A stretch of DNA of 64,000 nucleotides, from assembly GCA_022578605.1 (NCBI GenBank), contig MU394055.1, positions 748,902 to 812,901 of the forward strand, written 5' to 3'. Source of the DNA: Camillea tinctor (taxonomy: Eukaryota; Ascomycota; Sordariomycetes; Xylariales; Xylariaceae). Positions 1-10,545 of the stretch are shown piece after piece (position 1 is the first letter of the stretch; every line of letters begins with the position of its first letter). Below the pieces are notes generated by a model. That model was not told where the DNA came from and searched no databases. It worked only from the letters and a program-made list of their open reading frames with translations. The position numbers and the translations under genes were made by a program.

Positions 1-1
1 C

Positions 2-607
2 TCGTCCAAAGCCCGCTTCACACTACGTCAACTCCCAGATACAGACCAGGGGCAAGCAGCGTCGTACCAAGTACGGCGTGAGTCCAAGGGGGACAGCCTC
101 CCACAAGCCCCCTTAGTAGCCGCTGGCGAGCCCCTGAACCCAGAGTCCGCCAACCTGCCGGAATACATCGTCTACGAGACCACCTACCACGCCTACCCGC
201 TCGTGCTAGCATCAGGGGGTATCAAGCGTCCCGACGGGGCGCCGTACCTGCCCTTCCTACCCGCGGCTCACAGCGACGAGACGCGGCCCGCCCGCGCGAG
301 CAAGGCCGACGTCAGCATATGGATACATCTGAAGACGGCGATGGCGCAGGCGCCGCAAATCGCGTGGCAGTACACCACGACGGGGCGGATCGTGACCTCG
401 GCCGAGGGCGTGCCCAAGAGCCTGTGGGCGAAGGTAGTAGCGCGCCGTCCGGATCTGGGAGTGCTCTTCCAGGATGGCGAGGTGCGTAAGGAGATACCCG
501 ACGGGCTAAGGGGTAAAGGGGCTAAGGGGCGGGCCAAGAGCAAGGGCTTGCTAAAGCAGGAGGGGATTATCGACAGCGAGTCGGACAGCGTCAGTGATGG
601 AATGTGA
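2..607 (+). CDS. KptA/Tpt1-like RNA 2'-phosphotransferase (5' partial)
   Basis: The frame is open from the window edge to the TGA at 605-607, so the true start lies upstream; about 201 residues are visible. The stretch VYETTYHAYPLVLASGGIKR resembles the KptA/Tpt1 segment around HGTxxxxWxxIxxxGL. Further on, VSIWIHLKTAMA followed by a TGRIVTSAEG-VPKSLW block resembles the C-terminal half of that family, where NGVILTxGxxGxxxPKYF is typical. Family members remove the 2'-phosphate left at tRNA splice junctions, using NAD+. The match is by remembered pattern only and is divergent: the usual HxH after the GL segment reads APYLPF here. The last 40 residues are low-complexity and K/G/S-rich. It could instead be another ADP-ribosyltransferase-fold protein. 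Confidence 0.5.
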   Translation, partial: SSKARFTLRQLPDTDQGQAASYQVRRESKGDSLPQAPLVAAGEPLNPESANLPEYIVYETTYHAYPLVLASGGIKRPDGAPYLPFLPAAHSDETRPARASKADVSIWIHLKTAMAQAPQIAWQYTTTGRIVTSAEGVPKSLWAKVVARRPDLGVLFQDGEVRKEIPDGLRGKGAKGRAKSKGLLKQEGIIDSESDSVSDGM

Positions 608-1753
608 TTTGTGTTGTTTATTCAGTATACCAATGGCGGTTGAAGCCATCACTAGACGGGATGCCAGGAGCATCGCCATAGATACCATGAAGCATATTGG
701 TTGCTGCAGATATAACGGATAGAATCACACTGCAGCTTACAACAGAGTAAAATTCCACCAAATATCCTAACCTAGTAGACTTGTTGATGTCCAAGAGTGA
801 TAGCAATATTAGCTGCCTAGTCAATGTGTCTGATCTTATAACACGCCCTCGGTGGGACTATCTCAGCTACAATATAATATTCCTTAACTACCCCTTACTT
901 CTCAATATTTAACTAGATTAGTATCAATACATGCAGAGATCTATGTAAGTTCTATGTTGTGTATCATTTACCTTGAGGTACTACCTACATGGCAGGTGAG
1001 TGAACTATTGGCATGAAAGAAGATGTACTAACCCGTGGCGTGCCAGTTCAGTAAACAGTATAGGAGGTGTACACTATGTATAAATATTCGAGATCCATTA
1101 TTAACTGCTGGCTAAATGGATGAGTGACAAGCCGTCGGCATAAGTAAACTGTTTATTCCCTTTTTCGACGTTTAAAATCTTCGACGTCTAAGAAATAAGG
1201 GGGGGCGTCAGCATCGACCCTTTTCAAACGTCAGAAACCTCACATACATTGAGAATTGACACTGGTGATTGGTATAAACCGTAAAATCCCTAAACTGCAT
1301 ATTGTTTATTGACCTTTTCCCAACAGTTTATAAACACTAGACAAAACCCCGCAAATTCTGTATAGAGTTAATTTATGTACGTATGTATTTATGAAACACT
1401 CAGAAACATAGCTGCTTTACCTCTGGCTCTTTGTATGGGTTTCTTTCTACTTCCAAATATCTCCTCATAGAAAAATGAAACACAAAACACACCTTCTCAG
1501 ATAGGGCTTCAGCATATAAACCATACCTCTCCCCAGAGACACTAAATTCCGATCTCACACTTAATCTTTCCTCATTATCTCATTCTCTATTCCCTTCTTT
1601 AATTCCTTCCTCCTCTTCTTCCTCCTCATCCTCCCCCCTCCCAAAAAAAAAGGGCCTGCTGAGTGAGTTGTTCACAGCCTCCAATATATTCTCCAGGACT
1701 CTTTCTCTTTTCCATTGTCGAGCGCAGTGAAAAGAAACTACATGGTAATCACC
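608..1753. other. Intergenic region, no gene seen
   Basis: No coding frame is supportable between the KptA-like stop and the BTB start. The last 200 bases (about 1560-1650) are strongly pyrimidine-rich with CTCCTCTTCTTCC-type tracts and a run of nine A at about 1644-1652, as expected for a fungal promoter or leader of the following BTB gene. Confidence 0.6.
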
Positions 1754-2593
1754 ATGAATACCTCGTCTTCTCTAGAGCTCATTCCCTTCTTAAAAGAGTA
1801 AGCGTTCACCCTGTCCTTTTATTTCAAGAACTAAAGGAATATCTCTGAAATAATAGGCTTTACCTTGATGAAAAATACTCGGACCTTACAATCATCTGTG
1901 GTACACAATCTCGCAAAGTACATAAGGCCATCGTGTGTCCACGCTCTAAGTTCTTTGCTGCCGCTTGTGATAACAAAGACTTCAAGGTTCGTGCCATCAA
2001 CGTCATATCTAAAAGCTTACTCATTAACAATATATGTGTAGGAAGGGCGCACAGGAATCATCGAGCTTCCAGACGACGATCCTCGGATAGTGGACTTGAT
2101 GATTTACTATTTCTATCATCTCACTTACCATATTAATTGCCCGAAGAACCAAAAACAATCTGACGACTATAGTACTGACGACTATAGTACTGACGAAACC
2201 ATCATTCCCCCCAAGACTTCCGATATTCTAACCCATGCTAAGGTCTACAGCCTAGCGGAGAAGTACCTTATCGAAGGCCTGAAGAAACTTGCCTTCGAGA
2301 GATTCAAGACCGCTATTGAGACAAATTGGGATTTTCAAGATTTCCGAGACGCAATATGGGAGGTGTACACATCGACCGTAGATGCCGACAAGGGGCTAAG
2401 AGATATTATAGTTGCAACCTTATGGAAGCGCCCTTGGATGCTGGGAAAGAAGGAGATACAAGATCTCCTCAAGGAGTTAGGTTCTCTGAGTTTTGATCTG
2501 CTTATGCATATTTATCGCATGGAAAGATGGGGTCCTTATACTACGGAGGCTGATGATCCAGCTGTACGGCAGATGCGAGTTAAAAAATATTGA
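1754..2593 (+). CDS. BTB/POZ domain protein (3 exons)
   Basis: Proposed exons are 1754-1797, 1857-1986 and 2042-2593, giving 241 residues; phases agree at both junctions (2, then 0). Exon 2 encodes DEKYSDLTIICGTQSRKVHK followed by AIVCPRSKFF, the classic fungal BTB signature (DLTI.. / .VHK.IVC.RS.FF). Exon 3 continues with EGRTGIIELPDDDP and later AKVYSLAEKYLIEGLKKLA, typical of the second half of the fold. BTB proteins of this small fungal class are protein-interaction modules, sometimes cullin-3 adaptors; no other domain is visible. A tandem STDDYSTD repeat lies in the middle loop. The first donor is GTAAGC, while the second (GTTCGT) is weak, so intron 2 is the less certain one. The C-terminus is complete, ending in VKKY. 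Confidence 0.85.
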
Positions 2594-3081
2594 GATCCAT
2601 TGGAGCACAACAAGGTCAACCCATCTAGTGCACCCAACTTGTATCGCGGGTAGTAAGCATCTTTGGTACACACCTCTGCCAGGCACGCATATCGGCCACT
2701 CTTCTCTATGGTTTGTGCTTCGTCTTGTATGCAGAACACAAAAGCATGCATTTGCAAATAGATAGGGTCACCTAACAGGAATGAGCTTCTTCTTGTATAT
2801 CTTCGTTTTTCTACACACAGAATAAAAATCACAGTTTTGCCCTCACTGAGGTTAGGACTTCCACTAACGATTATAATATTCTTGGTTTATTCTATGATTT
2901 AATTCAATATGGGTACCTAGGTAGCTATACTTTATCACTTAAGTATCGCCATCTTCTTGCAAGTATAATGTCTCCTCGTCGTACCCCCTTTTATCGCGTT
3001 GCCTGTCTATCGCAAGGAGCCAGCTTAAACCTCATATACAGACCCAATACCACAAAGAAAAAGATCCGATTGACCATCAAA
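2594..3081. other. Convergent intergenic spacer, no gene seen
   Basis: This lies between the 3' ends of the BTB gene (+) and the acetyltransferase gene (-). Only antisense or chance frames occur. It presumably holds both 3' untranslated regions; an AT-rich stretch with AATAAA-like sequence is visible at about 2820. Confidence 0.55.
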
Positions 3082-3789
3082 CTACGACCCCCTAAGCTCC
3101 TCCAACCTCTTCCTCTGCACGCCCTCCTCATCAAAATTCCCCGGATCCAGCCAAGCCTCGAAAGCCTCCTTCGCGCGGGGCCACTCCTCATCGCGCAGCA
3201 GCGCGTACCACGCCGTATCGCGGTCTCGCCCTTTAACGATCATGTGTCTGCGGAAGAGGCCCTCGAAGGAGAACCCCAAGCGCAGGGCCGCGCGGCGGCT
3301 CGGCGCGTTGAGGGCGTGGCACTTCCACTCGCAGCGGCGGAAGCCGAGGTCCTCGAGGGCGTGGCGCGCGAGCAGGTAGAAGACCTCGGTGGCGGCGCGG
3401 GTGCGCTGCAGCGGGGGCGCGAGCATGACGTGGCCGATCTCGAGGTACCGGTGCGTCGTGTCGATGCGCATGAGGCTGATGTGCCCGACGGTGCTGTTCC
3501 CGCCCCCGTCCCGCGGCAGGATCGCGTAGAAGACCGGGCCCCGGCTCGCGGATTTGGCCGCGATGCTGCGGCGGAACTCGCCCGGGTCGTGGAACGGCCC
3601 GTCGAACATGTAGTCCCAGAGGTGCGCGTTCTCGTCTCCCGAGACGTGCGGGTACAGCGCGTCGGCGTGCTCCGGCTTGAGGCCGACGAGCGTTACGTAG
3701 CGCCCAGTCAGTACTGTGTCGCTCGATGGGCGCCGGGCTGGGCTACCGCCCACGATGGGTCCGAGTGGATTAGGGGTGCGAGGTGCCAT
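3082..3789 (-). CDS. GNAT-family N-acetyltransferase (RimJ/RimL-like)
   Basis: This is an intronless frame of 235 residues starting at the ATG at 3787-3789 (MAPRTPNPLG); the longer frame upstream begins only with GTG. The order of motifs fits the RimJ/RimL-type GNAT fold (PF13302-like): N-terminal GRYVTLVGLKPEHADALY, then VGHISLMRID, then YLEIGHVMLAPPLQRTRAAT with the acetyl-CoA-binding region, then LGFRRCEWKCHALNAPSRRA and ALRLGFSFEGLFRRHMIVKG near the end. The LNAPSRRAALRLGF motif is the conserved NxxSxRxxxrxGF of the family. It probably acetylates a small molecule or protein N-terminus; the substrate cannot be read from sequence. The gene is GC-rich with strong codon bias. An overlapping 288-codon plus-strand frame is a shadow. 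Confidence 0.88.
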   Translation of the reverse strand: MAPRTPNPLGPIVGGSPARRPSSDTVLTGRYVTLVGLKPEHADALYPHVSGDENAHLWDYMFDGPFHDPGEFRRSIAAKSASRGPVFYAILPRDGGGNSTVGHISLMRIDTTHRYLEIGHVMLAPPLQRTRAATEVFYLLARHALEDLGFRRCEWKCHALNAPSRRAALRLGFSFEGLFRRHMIVKGRDRDTAWYALLRDEEWPRAKEAFEAWLDPGNFDEEGVQRKRLEELRGS

Positions 3790-3857
3790 CGTATTGTAGG
3801 TATGTTGGTGAACCGCTGCTTGGTTGCTACATAATAATGAGTGCACACTAGGAGCCC

Positions 3858-3868
3858 TTTATATAAAT
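3858..3868 (-). promoter_or_regulatory. TATA-like element upstream of the GNAT gene
   Basis: A near-palindromic TTTATATAAA sequence lies about 70 nt upstream of the acetyltransferase ATG. It could serve as its TATA box; no plus-strand gene follows that would use it the other way. Confidence 0.4.
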
Positions 3869-4381
3869 GGACGGGAAGTGGACCCGAGCCGAGTCAGCCC
3901 GGCGACCGGAGTGTGGCACTGAACCTGCTAACTTGTAAACTACTGCTCCTTAATGACTTCGGGTCACGCTGCCGATACCGTGCCCCTATACAGAAGTCGG
4001 GGTCCAGCTTGAATATGTCGTTAGTGATTGCTAACCCAATAAGGTATGCATATGCGGTACCGGTCACATTACTTCCCATCCAGATCCATCTGTACGACGC
4101 CCTAGCAATGACAGTTCTTGCGGGAACTCGGGATGTGATTCAATAATAGGCTTATGATAGCTAGTACTGTTAGGTATTGAACAATCATCATCTTTCATCC
4201 ATATCACTTCAGTCGGTTTCAAAAGGGGCTCAATACATTAATTTCAACTCGCTATCTGTTTTTATTGAGGTGCGAGGTCCCCATGATCTGTTGCTTCACT
4301 TTTCATAATTGGTAAACTCAGTATTTGACAACCTACTTCCCCATGTGTTCCATAACATTATCAACTCATGCGCATGTTCGT
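3869..4381. other. Intergenic region, no gene seen
   Basis: This lies between the acetyltransferase promoter and the 3' end of the F-box gene. Short frames on both strands (for example 3841-4146 +) lack start context, codon bias and recognisable motifs. Confidence 0.55.
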
Positions 4382-6052
4382 TTACTGCCACTTCTTCCAT
4401 CTCCAACCCAATTCTATGCCGTAGTCGCTTAATGCAGAGACCATGCGACCCGATATCTCATTCAGGTATTGTATGCTCAACTCATGTGTTGGTCGGATGA
4501 CATCTATCGTAATATTCCTCAGGTATGGGACCCGTTCTCGTTGTCTAACGAGGCGAAGTAGTAATTCGGCTACCCACTCTCCATACTCGTTTTCTGCTCT
4601 TTCATCTTGACCAAATCTAGAGCAGTCCGTCACTGTACAAATATTTTCCACCAGTTCTAGTTCAGCCAGAGATGGAGGCAAGAGTGATGCTAACTCTACC
4701 GTCCAATTCCGTGTTCTATTCAAGATTGTGTGGCCGAACAGCCTCCTCGCATCGATAGACAGATGCTTCAGTTGTCTAAATTCCGGAAAGCACTTGGTTA
4801 ACTCAAATCCTCCTCCTAATGCCTCGACGCCCGATGTCGATAAACGACTAGCTCTATCCAGTTGTAAACATTCTAGCTGTAGCTCAATAAGACGATCTGA
4901 GCACTGGGATATAGCCTCGCTTAAAGTTTTCTTGAATGGACCCCAACTTATGTCACTGGAGCTAAGAGAATCGACCACATCCAGCTCAATAGTTCTCGTG
5001 AAACTGTAATGTAGAGACCGCAAGTTATTGAAGTGCTCAAGAAGATAGTAGAGAACGGTAGGTGAGGTTCCGCTATTGTACAGCCGTAAATCTCTAATAG
5101 CTGAGAGTCGCGCTGCATCCCAAGGCATTAGTAGTTCTGGCGTAGAATAACTGAATAGCTGCGTGGGCTTTGATATCGGCTGTGTGGGCGGCTGGCTAAA
5201 CCAATGACCATTGTCGCCACACAACTCAAGACAGGATGTAGCACCGTCAATCCAGGACCTAAAGACCGTGGGGGTGACGCCAGCAATGCCCGGAATTCCG
5301 TTATTAGGCACCCGAAACCTAGCACATGCGACTGACTTTGCGCGGGTAGCTGGCTTCACTGCCAGATTCGCGTAGATTTCATCAGTACGGAGGTCGAGAG
5401 GATGTCTTTGTGTGTCAAATACAGCAATTTGGTGCTCTCGAGACATGGGAAGTTGTACAAGAACATCATCAAGCAATTCAGAAAGGCCCAAAATGACCTC
5501 TGCGATTCGAACGAAGAGACTGTGAGAAGTCGTCGCTGTCTGAGGAGACTGTGCTTGTTCTGATCGATGCCACTCTGGGAAAGACACTGGAGCTAGGTTC
5601 AACTTAGCATCGCAAATAACACTTTGCTCGAACTCTGTGAGCGGCAGGGCGGCAATCGATGAGATATTTGTATTCCAGCATATCAACCCTTCCCTCGTGG
5701 TAAACCCTGGAGATCGTAGCAGGTAAGAAAAGCTGCGAATGAATGGGCGCAATGAGGGGTTGGATATGATAGACCGGAAGAGCAGCACCAGCTTGTCCGC
5801 ACGCACCACTGTGATATTACGGTACAACAACGGCAGTGCGATGTCACAAAATCTCCTGGAAGTGAGGCACAGATTAAATAGCGGCTTGCGGATTTTATTA
5901 TTGTGTGGCGTGCCTGGAAGAAGTGCTGTCGTCGACTTTCCAGGATCGAGGAAGTTCAAAGCCAGCCCCAGGACCTCAACCGGAAGCTCATAGATTGGAG
6001 GTGTTATTTTGTCCAGCGTAGATTCAGTCGATTCCTGAGTTTGAGTTTCCAT
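4382..6052 (-). CDS. F-box domain protein
   Basis: This is a single-exon frame of 556 residues starting at the ATG at 6050-6052. The N-terminal segment PPIYELPVEVLGLALNFLD (residues about 18-36), followed by LFNLCLTSRRFCDIALPLLY (about 59-78), is the standard fungal F-box: a P-ELP-E-L--I---L core, then LC-TSR-F---A-PLLYR. The rest contains scattered leucine-rich stretches (for example LRSLHYSF, LKHLSIDARRL, LAELELVENI), suggesting degenerate LRRs for substrate recognition. Such proteins are adaptors of SCF ubiquitin ligases. The target is unknown and this type is highly paralogous in filamentous ascomycetes. Base composition is less GC-rich than the neighbouring acetyltransferase. Confidence 0.82.
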   Translation of the reverse strand: METQTQESTESTLDKITPPIYELPVEVLGLALNFLDPGKSTTALLPGTPHNNKIRKPLFNLCLTSRRFCDIALPLLYRNITVVRADKLVLLFRSIISNPSLRPFIRSFSYLLRSPGFTTREGLICWNTNISSIAALPLTEFEQSVICDAKLNLAPVSFPEWHRSEQAQSPQTATTSHSLFVRIAEVILGLSELLDDVLVQLPMSREHQIAVFDTQRHPLDLRTDEIYANLAVKPATRAKSVACARFRVPNNGIPGIAGVTPTVFRSWIDGATSCLELCGDNGHWFSQPPTQPISKPTQLFSYSTPELLMPWDAARLSAIRDLRLYNSGTSPTVLYYLLEHFNNLRSLHYSFTRTIELDVVDSLSSSDISWGPFKKTLSEAISQCSDRLIELQLECLQLDRASRLSTSGVEALGGGFELTKCFPEFRQLKHLSIDARRLFGHTILNRTRNWTVELASLLPPSLAELELVENICTVTDCSRFGQDERAENEYGEWVAELLLRLVRQRERVPYLRNITIDVIRPTHELSIQYLNEISGRMVSALSDYGIELGWRWKKWQ

Positions 6053-7068
6053 GGTGGATGAAGTCTGATCCTGTTTCCTTCTCGTATCCTTTTCCCTTTG
6101 GAAATATCAAATGTCTAGTGCACAAGATGGAAATAGTCAAGAATGAACGAGTTAAGGGGGATCTGAATTTCGTTGTATAAGAGGAGGGGGGAGGCACAGT
6201 AAGCCGGATATTGTGACCCCCGCCTCTTGTATAGGACGGACTGATGCAGATATCCATACCTAGGTACAGCTGAAACTAGGTATGTTCCATTAAATACGTG
6301 CAAAAGTAGCTGCCTGCATACTAGGCACATACATAGTATGCACTCACGCCGTAATCATGCCTCCATGTACACATGCAGACATGTACCAGATACATAAAGA
6401 TCCAATGAACCTCAAGGTGGTCAAAGCGCGAGACCGCCGCATTAAATATTCTCATATTCGAATGTATGTACCAAGGTACCTTACCCAGGTAATAGGTACT
6501 CACCAGGATAGCCTGCTATATACTACCTAGGAAAAATATGCATCGGAAGAAGTAATTTGAAGTACAGATATATCATAAAGGAACATAATTTGACCAAAAG
6601 TTTGTAGAAAGAATTCAGCTGATTCCATTTAAACTAAGTTGAACGAGATCGCCAAATTCACTCATCGTGACTACATGATAACATAACATTGAACCTTGCT
6701 CTACAACCTCTGAACGTATACCTACCTAAGTTTTGTAGCGGGTTAATAAGGTTAACTCATTGCCTTTTTGGGAAAATTAAGTTCAATTCTTTACAATGAT
6801 TGGCTGTTTCCTGCGGAATCCCGTTCCTAGGAGCTTGAACTAGGTCGTGGCAACATTGCATCACACATTATATCTACATGACGTATAAATGCTATCAACA
6901 TGGTACGGGGTTTCAAGCTGATAATCTTTTATAAGGGCCATCGGAGTAATATCTTTTAACATAGGTTATACTCGACCTGACGTTTTCAACAACTCACCAT
7001 ATCAATCACCTTAATCTCTATTGAACTCGAGCATCTCCAAGTAGATACTAATAATCACTGCCTACAAG
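6053..7068. other. Intergenic region between divergent genes
   Basis: No coding frame is supportable. It contains two intergenic palindromes of the TACCTAGGTA type (about 6258 and 6524) and a TATAAAT at 6884-6890 that may serve the small spliced gene starting at 7069. Confidence 0.55.
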
Positions 7069-7506
7069 ATGTCGTCTTCTACGCAGAACGAGCGGCCAAA
7101 TAACAAAACAAACCCTAGCTTTGATAGTGGCGCAACTGCTGCTATGTCTAATGTGGAGTTCTCAAGCAGTATTTACGAGTCACCGAACAGTATCGTAAGT
7201 AAATATATTCAAAGGCAGTGTAAAGGAAGCTAAAACTAAAATATCATCTTGATACTAGGGGACAAGTCAGTCAACACGCGTAACCAAGTCCACGTCTCTA
7301 GCTGACGAGCCTATCAAAAACCAGGATCTGGTACAGTCACACCATATATCTCACAGCGTAGCTAGTTATAGGATGATATTCGACTAACTCGGTTCTTATT
7401 TTAGATTGGCAGCGGAACAGTTGGAAAAGCCCAAGCGGCTCAAGACGACAAACAAGAATCAAAGAATCCCAAAGATACTGCAGGAGCTAGCGGAATGGTC
7501 CTATAG
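7069..7506 (+). CDS. Small unrecognised protein, 3 exons
   Basis: Each exon is too short to stand out as an open frame. Proposed exons are 7069-7194, 7259-7330 and 7405-7506, giving 99 residues, all junctions in phase 0. Donor 1 is GTAAGT and acceptor 1 is ACTAG. Donor 2 is GTACAG; acceptor 2 is TTTTAG with a CTAAC branch site about 20 nt upstream. The three exons join without stops: exon 1 encodes a hydrophilic S/N-rich segment, exon 2 a T/S-rich segment, and exon 3 a segment starting IGSGTVGKAQAAQDDKQ and ending GASGMVL. There is no signal peptide or membrane helix. I recognise no family; it looks like an intrinsically disordered, stress-type small protein. A 79-codon antisense frame overlaps exon 3 and is judged a shadow. 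Confidence 0.6.
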
Positions 7507-9420
7507 GATATGGAGGTGGATGAGAAATGAGGGATCTCAGAGGTTCGCTCATTACAAAACAAGGCCATAGGAGAGACAGCATGGTCATGTAAATATAATT
7601 CAATACGGACTAGTCCAGTCTTTTGCATTCCATTAACGTTTACCCAAAGTTTGCCCACTACTGTGCCATAGTGGTCCATTCCAATAGAAAACTACCAGTA
7701 AGAATAAATAACGGGAGCTAGAAAAAATAATCTTAGATATGATTCTGTGATTTGTATATCTTCTGATAACCTAGGCTACTACGAGGATTTTCGAACTACA
7801 TTGGCAGCCCCTTCAAGCCCACCCTGATATCAATGGGACTAATACGTGGCTATCCCTAAAGTAACCAGGTATGGGGGGGATCGACTTTTCTCCCCAATGG
7901 TTAGCTAGACGTGTCGCTTCATCTGGGGCGAACATCCATGACACCTTCATCCATATATCTAGAATAAGACCCGCAGTAGCCGAGATACAGATAAACTCCT
8001 TAAGCTTTTGGATCAGTGAAAGCTCGGACTACGCGTTCATGTCAAGAGTACCAGCACCATATACGATGGAAGTTGGCTTGCATGCTGACACCGGATATGA
8101 TCTAGTAAGCTCAATACTTGCTTATCCTTGTTCCCAGCGCTACAATAACTACGATGAAGAACTTGACCACATTGTATGGAGCCAAGTTGAACACGGCGAT
8201 ACCCTTATCCCGGGATATATCTAGCCAATAGGTAGCTGTATTATTTAGAACATGCTGGTCGGCATCGAGAAAATTAAACGTCGGGGACTTCCCAACCAAT
8301 GAGCAAGTAGTTTAATATATTCAGGTAGTGAGAAGAGTTAGGGATCGGGAAGTTATAGAATTACAAGGTTGGGCAAATGCTTAGGTATATATAAACATGA
8401 TATTCAAGGTCTCTAGGGCCGCAATAATAGTGGGACTGATATCTATCCAACTACACGACACCACCCCATCGGTCGTCACTCCCAGGCTGTATATGGAGTT
8501 TTTCCATTTCCGTTGCGTCAGAAGATACCCTTTTTAATGCACGGAGCAGAAGCTGGGCGTTGGTTACCAACAAGGCGGCCGTGGCTATGCGCATAATTCC
8601 GGGTCCACATTGCGAGACCCAAGTCGAAAATACTCTCTGGTTTCAGCTCTTTTACATACTTTCGAGCATAGGAGGAATGGCAGCCTCGTATATCGGAGGC
8701 TTTTTGGACATTCGCCTACGCGTGAAGGTTGCCAAATAAATGAGTTATCATGTTGTTGGTTATGTGAATAGCCTCTTATTGGTCAGTGCTCCAACCTGAT
8801 TGGTCACGACAACAACAGCTTGACACGTCCCAAGTCCTCCCACTCACCGAAAGAAATGTACCTAACGTGTTCTACCCTATGGGGAGATAGGTGCCCTCGT
8901 TCTAAACATGGCTTCTCACTGTCGTCATTTGACCGTCTTCAAATTACTGATGCATACAAAAAGCCCCTATTCATTATTTGAAGAAGTGGCAGGGGGGGAG
9001 ATAGCATGTACAGGATCATATGTAATAAACATAGAGCACGGTCACCTTCTAGAAGCTAATCAGACCCATTTCGGACGGAACATTTGCTTATATGTTCCAA
9101 ATATGAGACAACGCTGGAATGCATCGCGCAGCCGGCCGCCGAGCAACACCAACAAATCAACATGTATGTCTTTCAAGTTGGCCTAGGCAGCATAGCTTGA
9201 AAACCATGTGATAATCTAACACACAGCCTCTGCCCCTATTTGGGGGAAATAACAAGATGAAATAATCAACGGGCCCCGTCCTCCACCAGCATATATAAGA
9301 CCGAGGACCTCCTCCGTGCTGTGAGGACATTGTCGTCAAGAGAGACCAGGCTTAATGAGTGTTGAACATAAACCTTAATAGTTTTTGCTTATTATACTTG
9401 ACCAATTTGCCAAAAATAAA
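7507..9420. other. Poorly coding region, possible gene remnants
   Basis: This is about 1.9 kb without a convincing gene. Frames at 7871-8224 (+, 117 codons) and 8908-9186 (+, 92 codons) have no recognisable motif. A stretch around 8520-8751 (+) stays open for about 75 codons and contains the hydrophobic segment LFYILSSIGGMAASYIGG, which could be a membrane-protein remnant but has no clear start or homologue that I recognise. It may hold decayed coding sequence. Confidence 0.35.
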
Positions 9421-10545
9421 ATGACGTTTATGTTAGCCAGGGTTGCTTGGTCCGAGACCTCCAATACTCTCCGAAACAACCTTCGCGGTAAACAGGTCGA
9501 TATCCTACGGTGTCACAACGATGGAATACAACGGCCGTTCTACGGGAAATTTATAAATAACGTCATCGCCAAGTATATTCCGAACTCTGGTACGGCATAT
9601 CCATGTACCAGGCTCTGGGGAAGCATTGTTTTGAAATCAGAGCAGCCAGCTGACTAATTTTCAGTGCCCTTTAAACAATATCATCATGAGATCCGCGGGC
9701 CTAGTCCGAGTAAGTCGGGGCAAACGTATCGGAATGCGCCCCGGCAAAATGCTAGACCACAACAGCGTTCTGGCATAGCAATCAAGTCGACCGTGGAACA
9801 GTCAAGACCGGCAAGCCCATTCCTCCAAACAAGAGGGCTCGAAACGATCTCGAGCCCCGCGTCGTCCCCCTTCCCACCATACCTAGCACCACTCAAGCGA
9901 GCAGCGACCCCCGCCCTGAACCTCGTGTACCCCAAACAAGAGGTGTCATTATCCCCACTGCCCGTAGTGCTACCGGCGATCTACCCCGTTCCGGTCAACC
10001 ACGAGTTCAAATACATAAACAAGCGAGAAAAGACGAGCTACCACATCAACTACGCAGTGCAGCAGAAGCTCCTGGAGCCGATCCCGGACAAGAAGCAGGG
10101 CGTGGGGTCGCTGTACGCGTTCCGCTTCCCAGACGAGCACCGGATCAACGGGGGCAGCAGCCAGGGGTACATCAAGATCGGGCGGTCGAAGAAGCCGGCG
10201 GCGCGGATGGGGGAGATCGAGCGGAAGTGCCAGTACACGCCGCAGCTGGTGATAGCGCGGCCGATGGTGAACTACCGCCAGCTCGAACAGATCGTGCACC
10301 TGATGCTGGGTAACGAGCGGATGAGGGAGGCGGGCAAGTGCCCGGGCTGCGGCAAGCACCACAACGAGTGGTTCGAGGTAGAGACGGACAGGGCCAAGAC
10401 GCTGATCGAGGCTTGGGAGAGGTGGGCGGCGCGCCAGCCGTACGATGGCACAGGGGGTTCGCTGCTGGAAGAGTGGCGGCAGGAGGTGGAGAAGGTCGAC
10501 TTGACGGATCCGAGGTGTTGGGATAAGTTCTTGGAGAACTGGTGA
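9421..10545 (+). CDS. T5orf172 / GIY-YIG-like domain protein (2 exons)
   Basis: The main exon is 9665-10545. It is preceded by a textbook 3' splice site (CTGACTAATTTTCAG, ending at 9664). An upstream exon 9421-9589 joins in phase through a GTACGG donor, giving 349 residues; a second donor at 9605 would also keep phase. The domain sits in the C-terminal half (about residues 200-300): GSLYAFRFPDEHR, then GYIKIGRSKKPAARMGEIER, YRQLEQIVHLMLGNERM, and CPGCGKHHNEWFEV. The KIGRS...R...E order and the closing EWFEV match the phage T5 Orf172 / MUG113 family, which is related to GIY-YIG nucleases. The N-terminal half is P/S-rich and probably disordered. Role unknown; fungal paralogues are numerous. The N-terminal exon is less certain than the rest. 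Confidence 0.78.

Noticed and set aside
2968..3834. 288-codon plus-strand frame
   Set aside because: It is antisense to the GNAT gene and exists because of GC-rich third positions; the translation is low-complexity A/R/V with no motif.
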